Part shown: positions 46,330 through 57,405 of the stretch, in pieces | Layout: each line of letters opens with the position of its first letter | How positions within the stretch are numbered: position 1 is the first letter of the stretch | DNA from: Hyperoodon ampullatus | Lineage: Eukaryota > Chordata > Mammalia > Artiodactyla > Ziphiidae | Assembly: GCA_949752795.1 (NCBI GenBank) | Contig: OX457058.1 | Location: forward strand, 152,096,353-152,160,352 | DNA: 64,000 nt | Reading direction: 5' to 3' | Program-made: the position numbers and the translations under genes | Notes under the pieces: generated by a model | Database searches by the model: none | The model's input: only the letters and a program-made list of their open reading frames with translations | Told to the model about the DNA's origin: nothing

Positions 46330-46610
46330 AGCCTTTACCTTGTATCCAGTGAACACTTGCCACTGTGCTGCATGTTGTGGGCTGTTAGACACAGTCCCTG
46401 CTCTCAACATCAAGGCCAGACATGTACAGGACATACAGAATATGCCAGGCCTTGAACTAAACACTTGCCCTAAGTTATCTCATTTGTTCCTTAGAATTCT
46501 CTGAGGCAGGGACTAATATTAGTCATATTTCACAGGAAAAGAAACTGAGGCACAGAAAGCTTAAGCATCTTGCCCAGGGTCCTGTAGCTAAGTGATGGAG
46601 TCGACATTTA
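46330..46610 (+). repeat. MIR-type repeat interrupted by a SINE
   Basis: It has 'catatttcacaggaaaagaaactg', 'aggcacagaaagcttaagcatc', 'ttgcccagggtcctgtagctaag' and continues beyond the SINE at 46834. Confidence 0.7.
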
Positions 46611-46819
46611 TTTTTTTTTTTATTTTTGTGGTATGTGGGCCTCTCACTGTTGTGGCCTCTCCCATTGTGGAGCACAGGCTCCGGACGCGCAGGCTCAGTG
46701 GCCATGGCTCACGGGCCTAGCCGCTCTGTGGCATGTGGGATCTTCCCGGACCGGGGCACGAACCTGTGTCCCCTGCATCAGCAGGCGGACTCTCAACCAC
46801 TGCGCCACCAGGGAAGCCC
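46611..46819 (-). mobile_element. CHR-type SINE inserted in a MIR
   Basis: Perfect 14-bp direct repeats GGAGTCGACATTTA at 46597-46610 and 46820-46833. The T-rich tail (A tail in its own orientation) is on the low side. Confidence 0.96.
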
Positions 46820-46924
46820 GGAGTCGACATTTAAACCCAGGCAGGCAGCACAGCCTCCTGGATCTAGGTTAAAATAACAACTAAACTTACCATGTTCCAG
46901 GCTCTCTACACACACTTGCTCATT

Positions 46925-47110
46925 TCCCAGGAGCACGGTGTTAAGCCCTATCCTCTGGAGCAGGCTACCTGGATTCACACCCAGGCTCTACTAATTGCCA
47001 GCTGTATGACTTGGACAAATAGTTAACCTCATCTGTAAATGGGGATAAAGATCAAATCTAGTTTACAGGGTTGTTGTGAGGATGAAAAATTAATAATAAA
47101 GTTCTGACGC
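46925..47110 (+). repeat. MIR fragment
   Basis: It has 'gctgtatgacttggacaaatag', 'cctcatctgtaaatggggataa' and 'acagggttgttgtgaggatgaaa'. Confidence 0.8.
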
Positions 47111-48929
47111 ACAGAACACACAGAACACACTGTAAGAGCTACAGTGTGTTATTATTATTAATTCTCAAAAACAGCTCTATAAAGATTGTTATACCCACTT
47201 AACAGGTGAGGCGCTATGGCTGGAAGAGGGCCAGGCGCTTGCCTGAGGACACAGAGCTGGGATTCAAATCCATGACTCCTTGAATCTGGCACCAGAATCT
47301 AAAGCACATGCTCTTAACTTGGAGCCTTACTGCTGGGGTGGAGGGGAAGATGGCAATCCACCTAGCCCCCTCCTCAATAGCCTTCTCCCCAGAACAGCCC
47401 CAGCCCCCATGCATCTAAGCTGAGATAAAATGAGAAGCCAAAGAATTCTTCAAATCTTCTTCCCCAGTGTGAGCCTTCAGAAGTCTCCCAAAGGCTGTGT
47501 GTGCATTGGGTCGAGCCAGTCTGGGAAGACTGGACAGTCTTCCAAAAGCCCTAACTGTAAACAGGAACCCAGTACCCCACACCCTACATTGCTTCCCCTC
47601 AGCTGAGCGGGCTGGCAGGCCCTAGTCAGCTGCCTCCACAAATACATAAACACACAAATTGTGTGGCAGAGCTGACAAAGCCACAGAAGGAAAGGCAGAT
47701 ACCAAGACCAGAGGAGGAGATGGGGGCACAGCTCCAGACCCCTCCAGGGTGCAGAGAGCAGCTGGGCTTCTAGCAGTGGACACCTGCAGACACAGTGGGT
47801 CCCCAAGGTCCAGTGACTGGACAGGGATGAAGAAAGGGGCCTTCCAAGGAGATGGCTGGTATGTTACAGCAACCTAGGAGTCTGTGAGAGGGGGCAAGTG
47901 GGAGTCGGGGGCGGTCCAGGGGACAAAGGCCATCGCTCGCTATGCAGGGGCAGTGGGTTGGGCCTACAGATATCTGGGAGAGACCAGGGGATGGATTGAG
48001 TCCCCACACTGTTCTGGGACTAGACTCTGCTCTTGGCAGTTGGGAGGATGTCACACACCCCTCCCTGTCACCACCCCCTGCGGCCAGGCCAGGAGAGGCA
48101 TCCCACATGTGGGAAACCACTAGGCCAGAGTCATGAGCATTCCCCGGCATTGGCAGCCTCTGCTCCAGCCAGAAGGGCAGCTGTGGGGAGGGGACAGGGA
48201 GACGCAAACCACGGGGGAAGCAGGAGAGTCAGCTGACAGGGCGTGGAACCAAGAGCCCCATATTTGACAGAGCTCCGGACCTAGCCATCCAGGGCCAACA
48301 CACCCCACTGCCCACGTGGTTCTCATCAGGCTCATTAGCAGCAAAATAGCAACAAGAAAACAGCGCTGGGCCCAGCTAATTAGCACACAGACCTTCAGTG
48401 GGCAAGCCAACTTCGTGTGGAAAAGGCTAACTCCCAGTGGCAATTCCTCCAGGAGCGCTGCCAGCCTGTGTGCCAGGGTCACAGGTATGACCAGGGGAGC
48501 AGCGGAGGGCGGGGGAGAGAAACAATGGGGCTGAGGCCCCCCCGGGTGGAATGGATACTGACAGCAGGCTGGAGCAGCACCCCCTGATCAGGGCACGAGG
48601 GTGCACACACACGTCAATGCTGACAATCTGCAGACTCACCCAACCTCGAGTTTCCAGTGTTGAAACTCCAGATTGGCAGAGAGTGACGCTGGAAAGTCAT
48701 GAGAAAGTTAGGAAACTGAGAACCTTCAGGGCTGAAGGGCCAGAGCAAGGCCCATGCCCAGACCCCTTGGGCAGCTGTGGAGAAGCCCACCGCCCTGAAG
48801 CCACCCTCCCCAACTTCAACTCAAACCTCAGCAACACTCTCTGCTAAGCTCAATAGAACTTATGGGCTCTCCTCTTCATCTCCAGCCCCAAATCCCACCC
48901 CAGGCCTCAGCTCCAAGACTTGGAGTACT

Positions 48930-49096
48930 ACTGTCTCCTCGGGCACATTTCCTAACCAAACTGAGCCTCAGTTTCCTCGACTATAAGTAGGATAGATGAT
49001 CAGTAAATACTCATGTTATAGGATTGGGAGACAACTGAGATGATGTATGTGAAGAGCTTAGCACATTGTTGGGCATATAGTAAATCCTCGGCTGTT
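48930..49096 (+). repeat. MIR 3' half running into the trinucleotide array
   Basis: It has 'gagcctcagtttcctcgactataag', 'gatgtatgtgaagagcttagcac' and 'gcatatagtaaatcctcggctg', and its ttagct end, where MIR normally ends in an ATT-rich tail, continues directly as agtagtagtag. Confidence 0.8.
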
Positions 49097-49690
49097 AGCT
49101 AGTAGTAGTAGTATTCATTGTTATAGTAGTAATGGTGGTAGCAGTAGTAATGGTGGTAGTAGTGGTAGCAGCAGCAGCAGCTGTAGTAGTAATGATGGTA
49201 ATAGAGGTAGTAGTAGTAGTGGTAGTGGTGATGGTGGTAATAGTAGTAGTAATGGTGGTAGTAGTAGTAATGGTGGTAGTCGTGGTAGTAGCAGCTGCAG
49301 CAGCTGTAGTAGTAGTGATGGTAGTAGTAGTAGTAGTGGTAGTGGTGATGGTGGTAGTAGTAGTAATAATGATAGTAGTGGTAGCAGCAGCAGCTGTAGT
49401 AGTAATGATGGTAGTAGAGGTAGTAGTAGTGGTAGTGGTGATGGTAGTAGTAGTAGTAATGGTGGTAGTAGTGGTAGAAGCAGCAGCTGTAGTAGTAGTG
49501 ATGGTAGTAGAGGTAGTGGTAGTAGAGGTAGTAGTAATAGTGGTAGTGGTGATGGTGGTAGTAGTAGTAGTAATGGTGGTAGTGGTGGTAGTAGCAGCTG
49601 CAGCAGCTGTAGTAGTAGTGATGGTAGTAGTAGTAGTAGTGGTAGTGGTGATGGTAGAGGTGATGGTGGTAGTAGTAATAGGAGGTAGAG
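49097..49690 (+). repeat. Large interrupted trinucleotide array (GTA/GTG/GCA type)
   Basis: About 594 bases of imperfect GTA, GTG, GAT and GCA triplets with no indel out of register. The landmark 'cagctgtagtagt' recurs at about 49181, 49304, 49394, 49487 and 49607, giving spacings of 123, 90, 93 and 120 bases, all multiples of three, so there is higher-order repeat structure. Because the period is three, several frames stay open: a Val/Ala/Met-rich frame on the plus strand, and Tyr/His-rich and Thr/Ile-rich frames on the minus strand. These are a consequence of the array and not genes. Confidence 0.95.
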
Positions 49691-49799
49691 GAGGAGTAAA
49701 AAAGGAAACAGTAGTACACGGCCATCCCCAGGTCACAGATGCAGAAAGTGAGGTCCAGAAAGATGAGGTAAGATGTCTGGCAGCAGAGTGTGGAGACTA

Positions 49800-49990
49800 A
49801 GAAGAGGGACCCTAGAGTCAGGTTACCTGAGTTCAAATCCTGCCATTTCTAGGCCATGTGACCTTGAGCACGTGACTTGTCTGTGCCCCAGTTTCCTCAC
49901 CTGCCAAAAGGTGAGTGGCTCTCCCCGCCCCACAGGACGTGTGAAGTGAGTCTTGCACAGAGCGAGTGCTGCATAGCTACTGGCTCTCGT
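49800..49990 (+). repeat. MIR fragment after the trinucleotide array
   Basis: It has 'aggttacctgagttcaaatcctg', 'ggccatgtgaccttgagcacg' and 'gccccagtttcctcacctgcc'. Confidence 0.85.
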
Positions 49991-50437
49991 GTTGCTGTCA
50001 CCTCCTCCGAGGGCACCATCAGTGGAGGCTAGGGCACAGAGCCATGCTCTTCCTACCTCACTCCTTGGTCTCCACATAACTAAGATGACTACCCTCTTTT
50101 TTCTCATCTGGGCCAGCCTGCCAGGCTTTAGAGTGGTCCAAAGGAAGACTGCTCCAGACACAGTATCAAAGCCTCATCTGACCGTCCTGGTAGGATGCCT
50201 GCCAGGGGCCAGAGCAGAGGTGGATTCCCCTAGCACGGCGCTGGGAGTGGTCCCCCCAGGAATGTGCGATGCAGAGGCTCTGGGGCCAGGTGTGTTCCGC
50301 AGACCACAGGGGTATGTGAGCGCCACAGGGCAAGTTGGGGAGGAGCCCCAACACAGTGGAGCAGCAGGTGGGGAATATAGGAAGCTTTACAAACAAGAGC
50401 GGGGATTTTATTTGAAAAGTCATCTTCAGTTGGAGCC

Positions 50438-50556
50438 TTTTTTTTTTCCTCCAAGCCATGCAGCTTGTGGGATCTTAGTTCCCCAACCAGGGATTGAACC
50501 CAGGCCCTTGGCAATGAAATCACCAGTCCTAACCACCAGACCACCAGGGAATGCCC
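50438..50556 (-). mobile_element. Short tRNA-derived SINE
   Basis: On the minus strand it opens gggcattccctggtggtctg, has 'ggttcaatccctggttgggg', and ends in an A tail. The flanks tggagccttttt / tggaggcatttt form an imperfect target duplication. It is the short, older form of the SINE class. Located about 180 bases below exon 2. Confidence 0.85.
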
Positions 50557-50731
50557 TGGAGGCATTTTTCAATCTCCTCTCTTCCACTGCCTCCCCTCTG
50601 GAGAGGGGCTACCTGCTCAGGAGGCAGATTGGGGAAGACACTTGTGCTCCCCGCACAGGTTCTGGAGTCCCCATGCCCCGCCCAGTTCAAGGAAGAGAGA
50701 GGGAGAGGGTGGATGCGGTGGAGGCACTCAC

Positions 50732-50802
50732 GTTTGATACAGTGGTTGGTACTGTTTGCTGTTGTCCATCCTGGGCAGCACTGTCCCCCGCAGACATTCC
50801 TC
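50732..50802 (-). CDS. LTBP2: LTBP2 exon 2: four-cysteine module
   Basis: The exon is only 71 bases: one base of codon 162, codons 163-185, one base of codon 186. The acceptor is CCCTGCAG, the donor GTGAGT. It encodes [20 protein letters not shown] with cysteines 166, 170, 171 and 183. The CxxxCC pattern ahead of an EGF resembles the fibrillin-unique N-terminal type module. N178-S-T is an N-glycosylation sequon. It is too short to be found without the neighbouring exons; split-codon agreement with exons 1 and 3 (GGG Gly, CCC Pro) confirms both its edges. Confidence 0.96.
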
Positions 50803-50999
50803 CTGCAGGGTCACCGAAACAGGGTCAGCATAGGGTGCTCAGAGTGGGACTATTCACAGAGCCCTTCTGATGGTCCCACCCTCTATAGGCAGGGCCTGGG
50901 GGAACTCTGTCAGGCCAGGCACCGTCCCCCTTCTCTAGGGAGGCCGCATGGCCCATGGGAGGGTGCTTTGGGATCCTTCACATCTAAGATTGAGTCCTG

Positions 51000-51140
51000 A
51001 CTCTGCCATTCTCTGCATGAGCTTGGGAAGCCTCATTCTTTTCATCTGTACAATGGAGATAATAATGCCTGCTTAATGTTGTTGTGAGGATTAAATGAGA
51101 TAGGATATATAGCCCCTGACACACTGGCACAGGGATCACG
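51000..51140 (+). repeat. MIR fragment
   Basis: It has 'cattcttttcatctgtacaatggag' and 'gttgttgtgaggattaaatgagat'. Confidence 0.8.
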
Positions 51141-53039
51141 AAGATGATCAAAAAGCAAGTTCAGAGTGGCTCAGTCACTTTCCAAGACTAAACAATAAGT
51201 AAATGCCAGAGCCAGATTCAAACCTCAGTTGACCCAACTCTAAGTCACGCTCCAACTCCACATGGCCTCTCACCAAAAAATTATCACCATGGCCCTAGCC
51301 AACAAATGCTGATAATCCAAAGGAAGCTGGAAAACACACCCAAAACAGCCTTAAGGACATACACATGCATCACCTGCCAACACATGCACACTGGGAGGAG
51401 CCTTAGCCCTCTGGCAGGCTGGTGCACGGTCAGACGGAGCACTGGCTGGGACTGAAGGAGCCAGAGCTCCAGAATTTCTCTTTAAGAGGAGCTGAGGAAG
51501 TGGCAAGCTGGTAGGAAGATGGGGCTGGGGACTCGGGGTAAGCTGCTCTGCATGGTGAGCACACTTTTTATTTGGGCAGGCTGATGGAACTTACTTGGTG
51601 GGAGATAGTCCTTCCCCCAGCTACTGCTTGGTGCTGGCACCGAGACAACTGCAGGAGACACTGACCAGCAGTTGCCACCAGGGCCACTCACCTAACTCAC
51701 CCAAACTCTGCCCTCAGGTGTTGAGTGAGGCCCCTGCAGCACCAGTATCCTTCACCCACCCTGACTGTCAATCTAAAGACCCAAATGCCCGGACAGAGGT
51801 GACTTCCCGAGAAGGGCTCCATTTGGAGAAGACCTCTGGGGCCCTGACTTCTCAGCTCAGGCTGGGCCCGGCTCTGCTTCACAGACCCCATCATTACCAT
51901 CAGAAGTTGTCTACTGAGCCCTCGCTGAAACTCAGGGTGAGCAGGGCAGCAGAGGTACGGAGCCCAAGAGTGGGGTGAAGGACAGGCCAGGGGGCCATTC
52001 CTGTGACCTTCGTGGCTGGCATGGTGAGCATCTGGTCCCACTTAGGAGTTTGTTTGACATTTGTGTGGCCCCCAAAGCTTGTGTGGTTTTTGAAACCTTA
52101 TGAAACATTCAAAATAAATTCCTGCAGCTTGAAAAAGCTGAGGCCCATTCCTGGCCCTTTGGCCCAAAGCTGTGGGGAGCTGCCTCCCAGGGAGGCCCCA
52201 GAATGTCCTCCCAGCCAAGGGCTGTGCCATTTCAGCCACCTCGAAGCCCCTCTGGACCGCTGCCTTCATCGGCTTCCTGGTTCCCGAAGGCCGCTTCCCC
52301 AAGTCACTGGGTTCTGGGGAAGGGGCTGGTCCTCACAGCCAGGGCTTCTGAGTGTGTGCCCTGGTGGGAGGGGGGACTACCCACCCATTACCCCCTCTGG
52401 TGGTGACAAGGCCTCTTAAAGGCCTGAGAGGTCTTTGAGAAGGAAGCAGACAGCATGCCCTGGGAGTTTTCTAAAAACTAGGGTCTGTGGGAGTCCAGAG
52501 AGCACGGACTGAGGGGCCTACCAGGCTGAGAGGTCATGGTGTGGAGCCCAGCTCAAGGAGGCCCCCTGAGCCTGCTGGTACCCTAGATGCCTTCGGAATG
52601 GCTACGGAGCTGACTGTAGGAAGGCAGCAGCTTGGCATGCCCTGCCTGACCACGGTAGAGCCCTCAAGGCCGTCAGGGCCACAGTGAGAACTGGTCAGAA
52701 TCAAAGCTGCCAAGCAGGGGGGCAGGGTTTGGTGAAGCGGGCACTCGAGAGGGATACAGGAGCCCAGCCAGAGTCTTGGGTACAGGCTCAGGGAGGTGCC
52801 CGGTGGGAGATGACCATTCTGTGGGCTCTGGCTAGCTGGAGAGAGCAAATGAGCCTGACTAGCTGGGGCCAATGACTCAGTGGCTCTGAGTCTCTGGAAG
52901 ATACGACTCAGAGATTATGTAAGCCCAGCCTTTCAGGCCACACCACTCAGCAAACATTAGCCCAGTATCCAGCATCATTGCCCAACCCATCTGGCTAACA
53001 GCCTAGGACAGCTGCTGTTCCACCTGGAACCAATCTGGT

Positions 53040-53520
53040 CATACTGGTCCTTTGTTATAGACGCCTCAAGGCTCTCCACTGGCCTCTACAAAGCCAACCG
53101 GACCCCTCCTGCCTGTGGAGTCTAATTGCCCCTCTTCCCCCCTTATCTCCATGACCACCTACAACCAAAACTATGATCCTCCAAATATCCAAAGTTTGTT
53201 GTCCCCCAGCTGCACTGTATGTGGGCACATTTTGATGCCTTTGCTTAAGCTGCTCTGTCTAGACTGCCTTCCCTCTCTTCTTTGCCGACTGAGATCCGTG
53301 GCATGCTCCAAGACTTCCAGATCAAATGTCACCTCCTTTGTGTAAAACCTCCCCCGACATCTACCCAGCCTTCCCCATTCTCCAGCCGCCACACCATTTA
53401 GCACTGATTACCTCAGGCTGTTGGTGTATGTCTCTGTCTTGAGTACCTTGAGGATCCTTTCTTATTCCTCTTTGTGCCCCTAGAGTCTACATAGTGCCTG
53501 ACATGTGGTGTACTTTTAAT
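53040..53520 (+). repeat. L2 3' region
   Basis: It has 'cctcaaggctctccactggcct', 'ccagatcaaatgtcacctcctttg', 'acctcccccgacatctacccagcc' and 'tagcactgattacctcaggctg'. Confidence 0.8.
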
Positions 53521-53879
53521 ACCTCTTTGTTTCACTTAATCCAATATTTCCCAACACACTTCTGGTAGGAAAGGGAGTGTGACGTTTCCATAATCACAAC
53601 ATGCAGCAATGCTGAATCACACAGCGAGAAAGTGATTCCCTTTTTAGTGATCGTTCTAGTCTGATTAGACCAGTGGGAAAAAATCTCTGTCAGAGGTTGG
53701 GTCTTCATGCCAGGTTCTCTCTCCAGACCTTGCCAATTGCCCTTTCCAATAGGGAGAACTACAGGGCTGAACTTCCTATGATAATGGTATTTGACTAGAC
53801 TTTGAGAACATTTTGTTTTCATTTCAGTTTTCCTACAGTTTTCTCTTTATGACAAGTGGTACTATTTTCAGCTTATGAT

Positions 53880-54440
53880 AGTGATACAAAGTGTCCGTGA
53901 AAAATGGATTTATTTATGTAGAAAAATGCCAAGCCCTATTTGTAATACCCAAATATGTAACTCATCTAAGTGTCCAAAAACAGAAGGATGGATAAATAAA
54001 CTGTGGTATATTCAGGCAATGACATAATGACCAACAATTAAAATGAATAAACTTGGGCTGATTATATTAATGTAGTTAAATTTCAAACATCTAATGAGGA
54101 TTGGAGAAAGCAAATTGTAGAGGGATAATGCAGCATAGTACCACATATCTAAGTTTAAAATATGCAAAACAATATTGTGTATGTTATGGATGCAGGCATC
54201 TGTAGTAATGGTATAAAAACATAGATTGGAATCGTGGGTAAATTCAAGGTAGTGGTTAACTCTGGGGAGAGAGGGAGACAAATTCATAGAAGATATTTCG
54301 ACTAAAAAAATCAGAAGCAAAATAGGCCCAAATATTAAGGTTTGAAAAAGCTGGATTGTTAGTTGTATTATTTCCAATACTTTTTGTAGGTTTGTATAAA
54401 ACTTCATAATATAAAATACTTAAAAATAAATAAAACACAA
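53880..54440 (+). mobile_element. Old L1 3' UTR
   Basis: It has ctaagtgtccaaaaacagaa, 'ggatggataaataaactgtggtat', 'agtggttaactctggggagagagg', and an A-rich end 'cttaaaaataaataaaacac'. Confidence 0.75.
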
Positions 54441-54699
54441 AATCCTGTTAACAGTTTATAAATTTAAGAAAATAATAGAACAAGGAGGAAAAGATAGAGG
54501 AAAATATTATTAAGGTAGTATGCTGTGAGGCTAAGCTTAAGAAACACTGAATGCTGGGAAACAATGGCTTAAAAAGTCCCCTGTGGACTGTGAATTTCAA
54601 TACTGCAAGAATTGTTTCTGCTCTGGTTACACTGTGTCCCAGACACCTAGCACTGTGCCTGGCGCACACTTAAAATCTTCACTGTGTGCAATAAAACCC

Positions 54700-54815
54700 C
54701 ACTACATTGCAAGTTCCACGGAGACAGAGGCTGTCTTGGCCACTGCTGTATCCCCATGGTCCAGCAAAGTGCCGGGCATATAGGAGACCTTCCAAACGTT
54801 TGTTGAATGAAGAAT
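54700..54815 (+). repeat. L2 3' end
   Basis: It has 'cactgctgtatccccatggtcc', gtgccgggcatataggagac and 'caaacgtttgttgaatgaag'. Confidence 0.8.
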
Positions 54816-54847
54816 CCCCAGTAGTGGTGATGCAATTCCAAGCTTTA

Positions 54848-54861
54848 CCAGCAGGTGGCAC
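54848..54861 (+). promoter_or_regulatory. CTCF-like motif, forward
   Basis: CCAGCAGGTGGCAC matches the CTCF core pattern (CCASYAGRKGGCRS) at all positions. It lies in intron 1, 2.5 kb below exon 1. Confidence 0.5.
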
Positions 54862-55289
54862 TTAGTCTTTGGCCCTGAGCAATTCACAAGGCAACTGCCA
54901 GAGAGGCCAGCCTGGCCAGAAGCCATGAGCTAGAATGGACTTGGGGAGAGGAAGCCAATGGACAAGATTGCCACTCAGCCCCTCCCCAGATGACTTGGAG
55001 CGGCTAGCTGGAGTGCCAGAGGAACCCCCCCTTTATCAAAGCTGCAGAAAATAATCTGGGGGAGGAGCCACCCCAGCATGTGATGTGATGTGTGCACCTG
55101 TATATGGCAAGTGATTGTGGGTGGCACCCAGCCCAGGTCCTTACACACCTGTGTACATCTACCAGCCGTATCATGGTGACAATCTGCTTTGCTCATCACC
55201 GCCTCATTTCACAACTGCGAATAGTGCACCCTCCCACCTGCACTCCACTATCCCATCTCCCCCGAACTCCCACCCGAATGCTGACAGTA

Positions 55290-55700
55290 TAAGCTCCTCC
55301 ATGATCTGGCTCAACCTATGCCTCCAGCCTCAGCCCTGTGGCTCCCCTACACCAGGGTGCAGTCCTGCCCCTAGGCCAGTGCCAACAGTGAAAAGCCCTT
55401 GTCTTTGGGCAGTGCTACACCTTGGGACCCCACTCCTGCCACTTCCCCTCTGCTTCCCCACATGCCGCCCATCGAACCCCCGGGGCTCCTGTTCACAGGG
55501 CCTCCTTCTCCTCCAGGCTCGTCAGCCACAACCGTCCATTCCTTTATGCTTAACATGAAGCTTCTGGTACTAGAAAGCATGTTCACCAGTGCCTATCTGT
55601 TCATTTCTCCAATTCGATTTGAAGTAATTGAGTTGCCCTCCTGGCAGGAACAATACCTTTGTCTCGGGGCCCCATCCCCTATCGCAGGCCCTGCACACTT
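55290..55700 (+). repeat. L2 fragment
   Basis: It has 'ctgtggctcccctacaccaggg', 'gtgctacaccttgggaccccac' and 'cagtgcctatctgttcatttct', in decayed form. Confidence 0.55.
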
Positions 55701-55933
55701 GCTCTTAAGAAGTGTGTATTCACTTGCACAGGCCATTACCACCTGCTGACTGATCCTCTGTGTAAGCGACTTGGCAGTGCTCGGGTCTACTCTGTCTGCC
55801 TTAAGCTGGGCCTTCCCAAGGCAGCGGGGAATTCATTCACTCACTCAACAGATACTTAACAAGCAGCAACTATATACGAGCACAGTTCTAGGCACTGGTG
55901 ACACAGCAATGCACAAAACAAAGCCTCTCTTTT

Positions 55934-56143
55934 TACGCCCTCTTTTTTTTTGCATTTCATGGGCTTCTCACTGCTGTGGCCTCTCCCGTTGCGGAGCACA
56001 GGCTCTGGACGCGCAGGCCCAGCAGCCATGGCTCACGGGCCTAGCCGCTCCGCAGCATGTGGGATCTTCGCGGACCGGGGCACGAACCTGTGTCCCCTGC
56101 ATTGGCAGGCAGACTCTCAACCACTGCGCCACCAGGGAAGCCC
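55934..56143 (-). mobile_element. CHR-type SINE
   Basis: A near-consensus body with 16-bp direct repeats ACAAAGCCTCTCTTTT at 55918-55933 and from 56144. The A tail is on the low side. Confidence 0.94.
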
Positions 56144-57405
56144 ACAAAGCCTCTCTTTTCATAGAGCTTACATTAGCGTGGGCTGGGAGACCAGACCATA
56201 AACGCAGAAACAGAAACATAATATGTCCAATGGGAATAAGTGCTATGAAGAAACGTAGAGCAGGGTGAAGGAAGAGAGAGGGTGGGGCAGAAGTAGTCAG
56301 GAAGGTCTCTCTAAGCAGAGAAATACAGGAGAAGAGTGCTGCAGCCTAGGAAAATAGTGAGTGGAGAGGCAGTAAGAACATCCTCGGGAGTAGAACAGGG
56401 GTTGCAGTGTCCTTCATGCTATGAGCCAGAGGACTGAACCCAACTGGCAAATAGGGCCCAAGCCGAGAAGGGCTGCCAGGTTCCTTCCCAGCCTCCCCAA
56501 TGGTGTCCCCACGCAGCCCCACACTGCCCGGGCCTCCAGTGCCCTCCATTCTGCAGACACCTGTCATACTCAGGCAAGACTGAGCCTCCCGCAGCCATGA
56601 GGATCTTCAGTGGGGCCGGGGGTTACTGGGGAACCTCTCCCACGCTGCAAGGGAGACCCCGGCAAGCAGCTGGTAGTCTCAGGGTAGGGGGGAGACTTAG
56701 CCCTGCAAAGTGTGTGAGTCGCGCTGACACGTAGCTGCACAGGGGCACGCACAGACCCACTCCCCCACGGACCCACAGTGCCACAGTCACATCGCGAGCA
56801 GGCTTCCTGCCCAAAGTGCCCCCGACCCCACGCCCACTTCCACGGCCAGCCATCCGCGGGCCCAGGCCGACCTCTGCCGCAACCCACACACTCGTCCCCC
56901 CGCGCCGGCTTCGCTGCCAGCCTCCTTCATGGAGATGCATCTGCCCTCGCGCTCTGGAGCCCCCGACGTCCTCCACCTACCCGCGCTCTAAGCCCGCTCA
57001 GCTTCCCCTGGGCCTCAAGCGCGTGGAACGCCCACCCCGCTGCCCTCTTCCCGATCCCTTTCAGATCCCCGCACCGCTACGGGCGTCAGCAGGCACCGGT
57101 TGGAGGCGGGAGGGAGGAGGGCGGGCGAATGCCCTGGCGCCTTGGGAAAGGATTAACGTCGGGTCTGGGCGAGCTGGTACGAAAGGGTGTGGATGGTGTT
57201 TCTCTTTCCTCTCAACTCTTTGAGAGTGGGTCAGATGGAGCCCAGCTCCGGGACCTCGGTCTGTTCCTCCGCATTACTGAGGACAGGGGGACGGAAGGCA
57301 GAGCCCGGCGCCCTCTCCTCTAGCCTGCACATCCCTCCACGAACGAGCGTACGGGAGACCGGCCCTCGCTCCCCCAGCCCCCATGATTCCCTCTCCAGTG
57401 CTCAC

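Larger units (their letters stand above)
37507..50731 (-). other. LTBP2: LTBP2 intron 2 (13.2 kb)
   Basis: Donor GTGAGT at the high end, acceptor CTCTCCAG at the low end. It holds L2 and MIR pieces, a hAT-like element, three SINEs, a G-quadruplex motif and the large trinucleotide array. The remaining stretches (such as 38.6-40.5 and 42.0-43.5 kb) hold nothing I recognise. Confidence 0.85.
50803..57405 (-). other. LTBP2: LTBP2 intron 1 (6.6 kb)
   Basis: Donor GTGAGC, acceptor CCCTGCAG. Contents: a MIR (51000-51140), L2 tracts (53040-53520, 54700-54815, 55290-55700), an L1 3' end (53880-54440), a CTCF-like motif, a SINE at 55934-56143, and CpG-rich sequence above 56.8 kb. No exon was recognised. 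Confidence 0.85.

Noticed and set aside
49095..49836. Long frames (Val/Ala-rich plus; Tyr/His-rich and Thr/Ile-rich minus) across the trinucleotide array
   Set aside because: All are consequences of a three-base period with no indels; none has a plausible start context or matching family.
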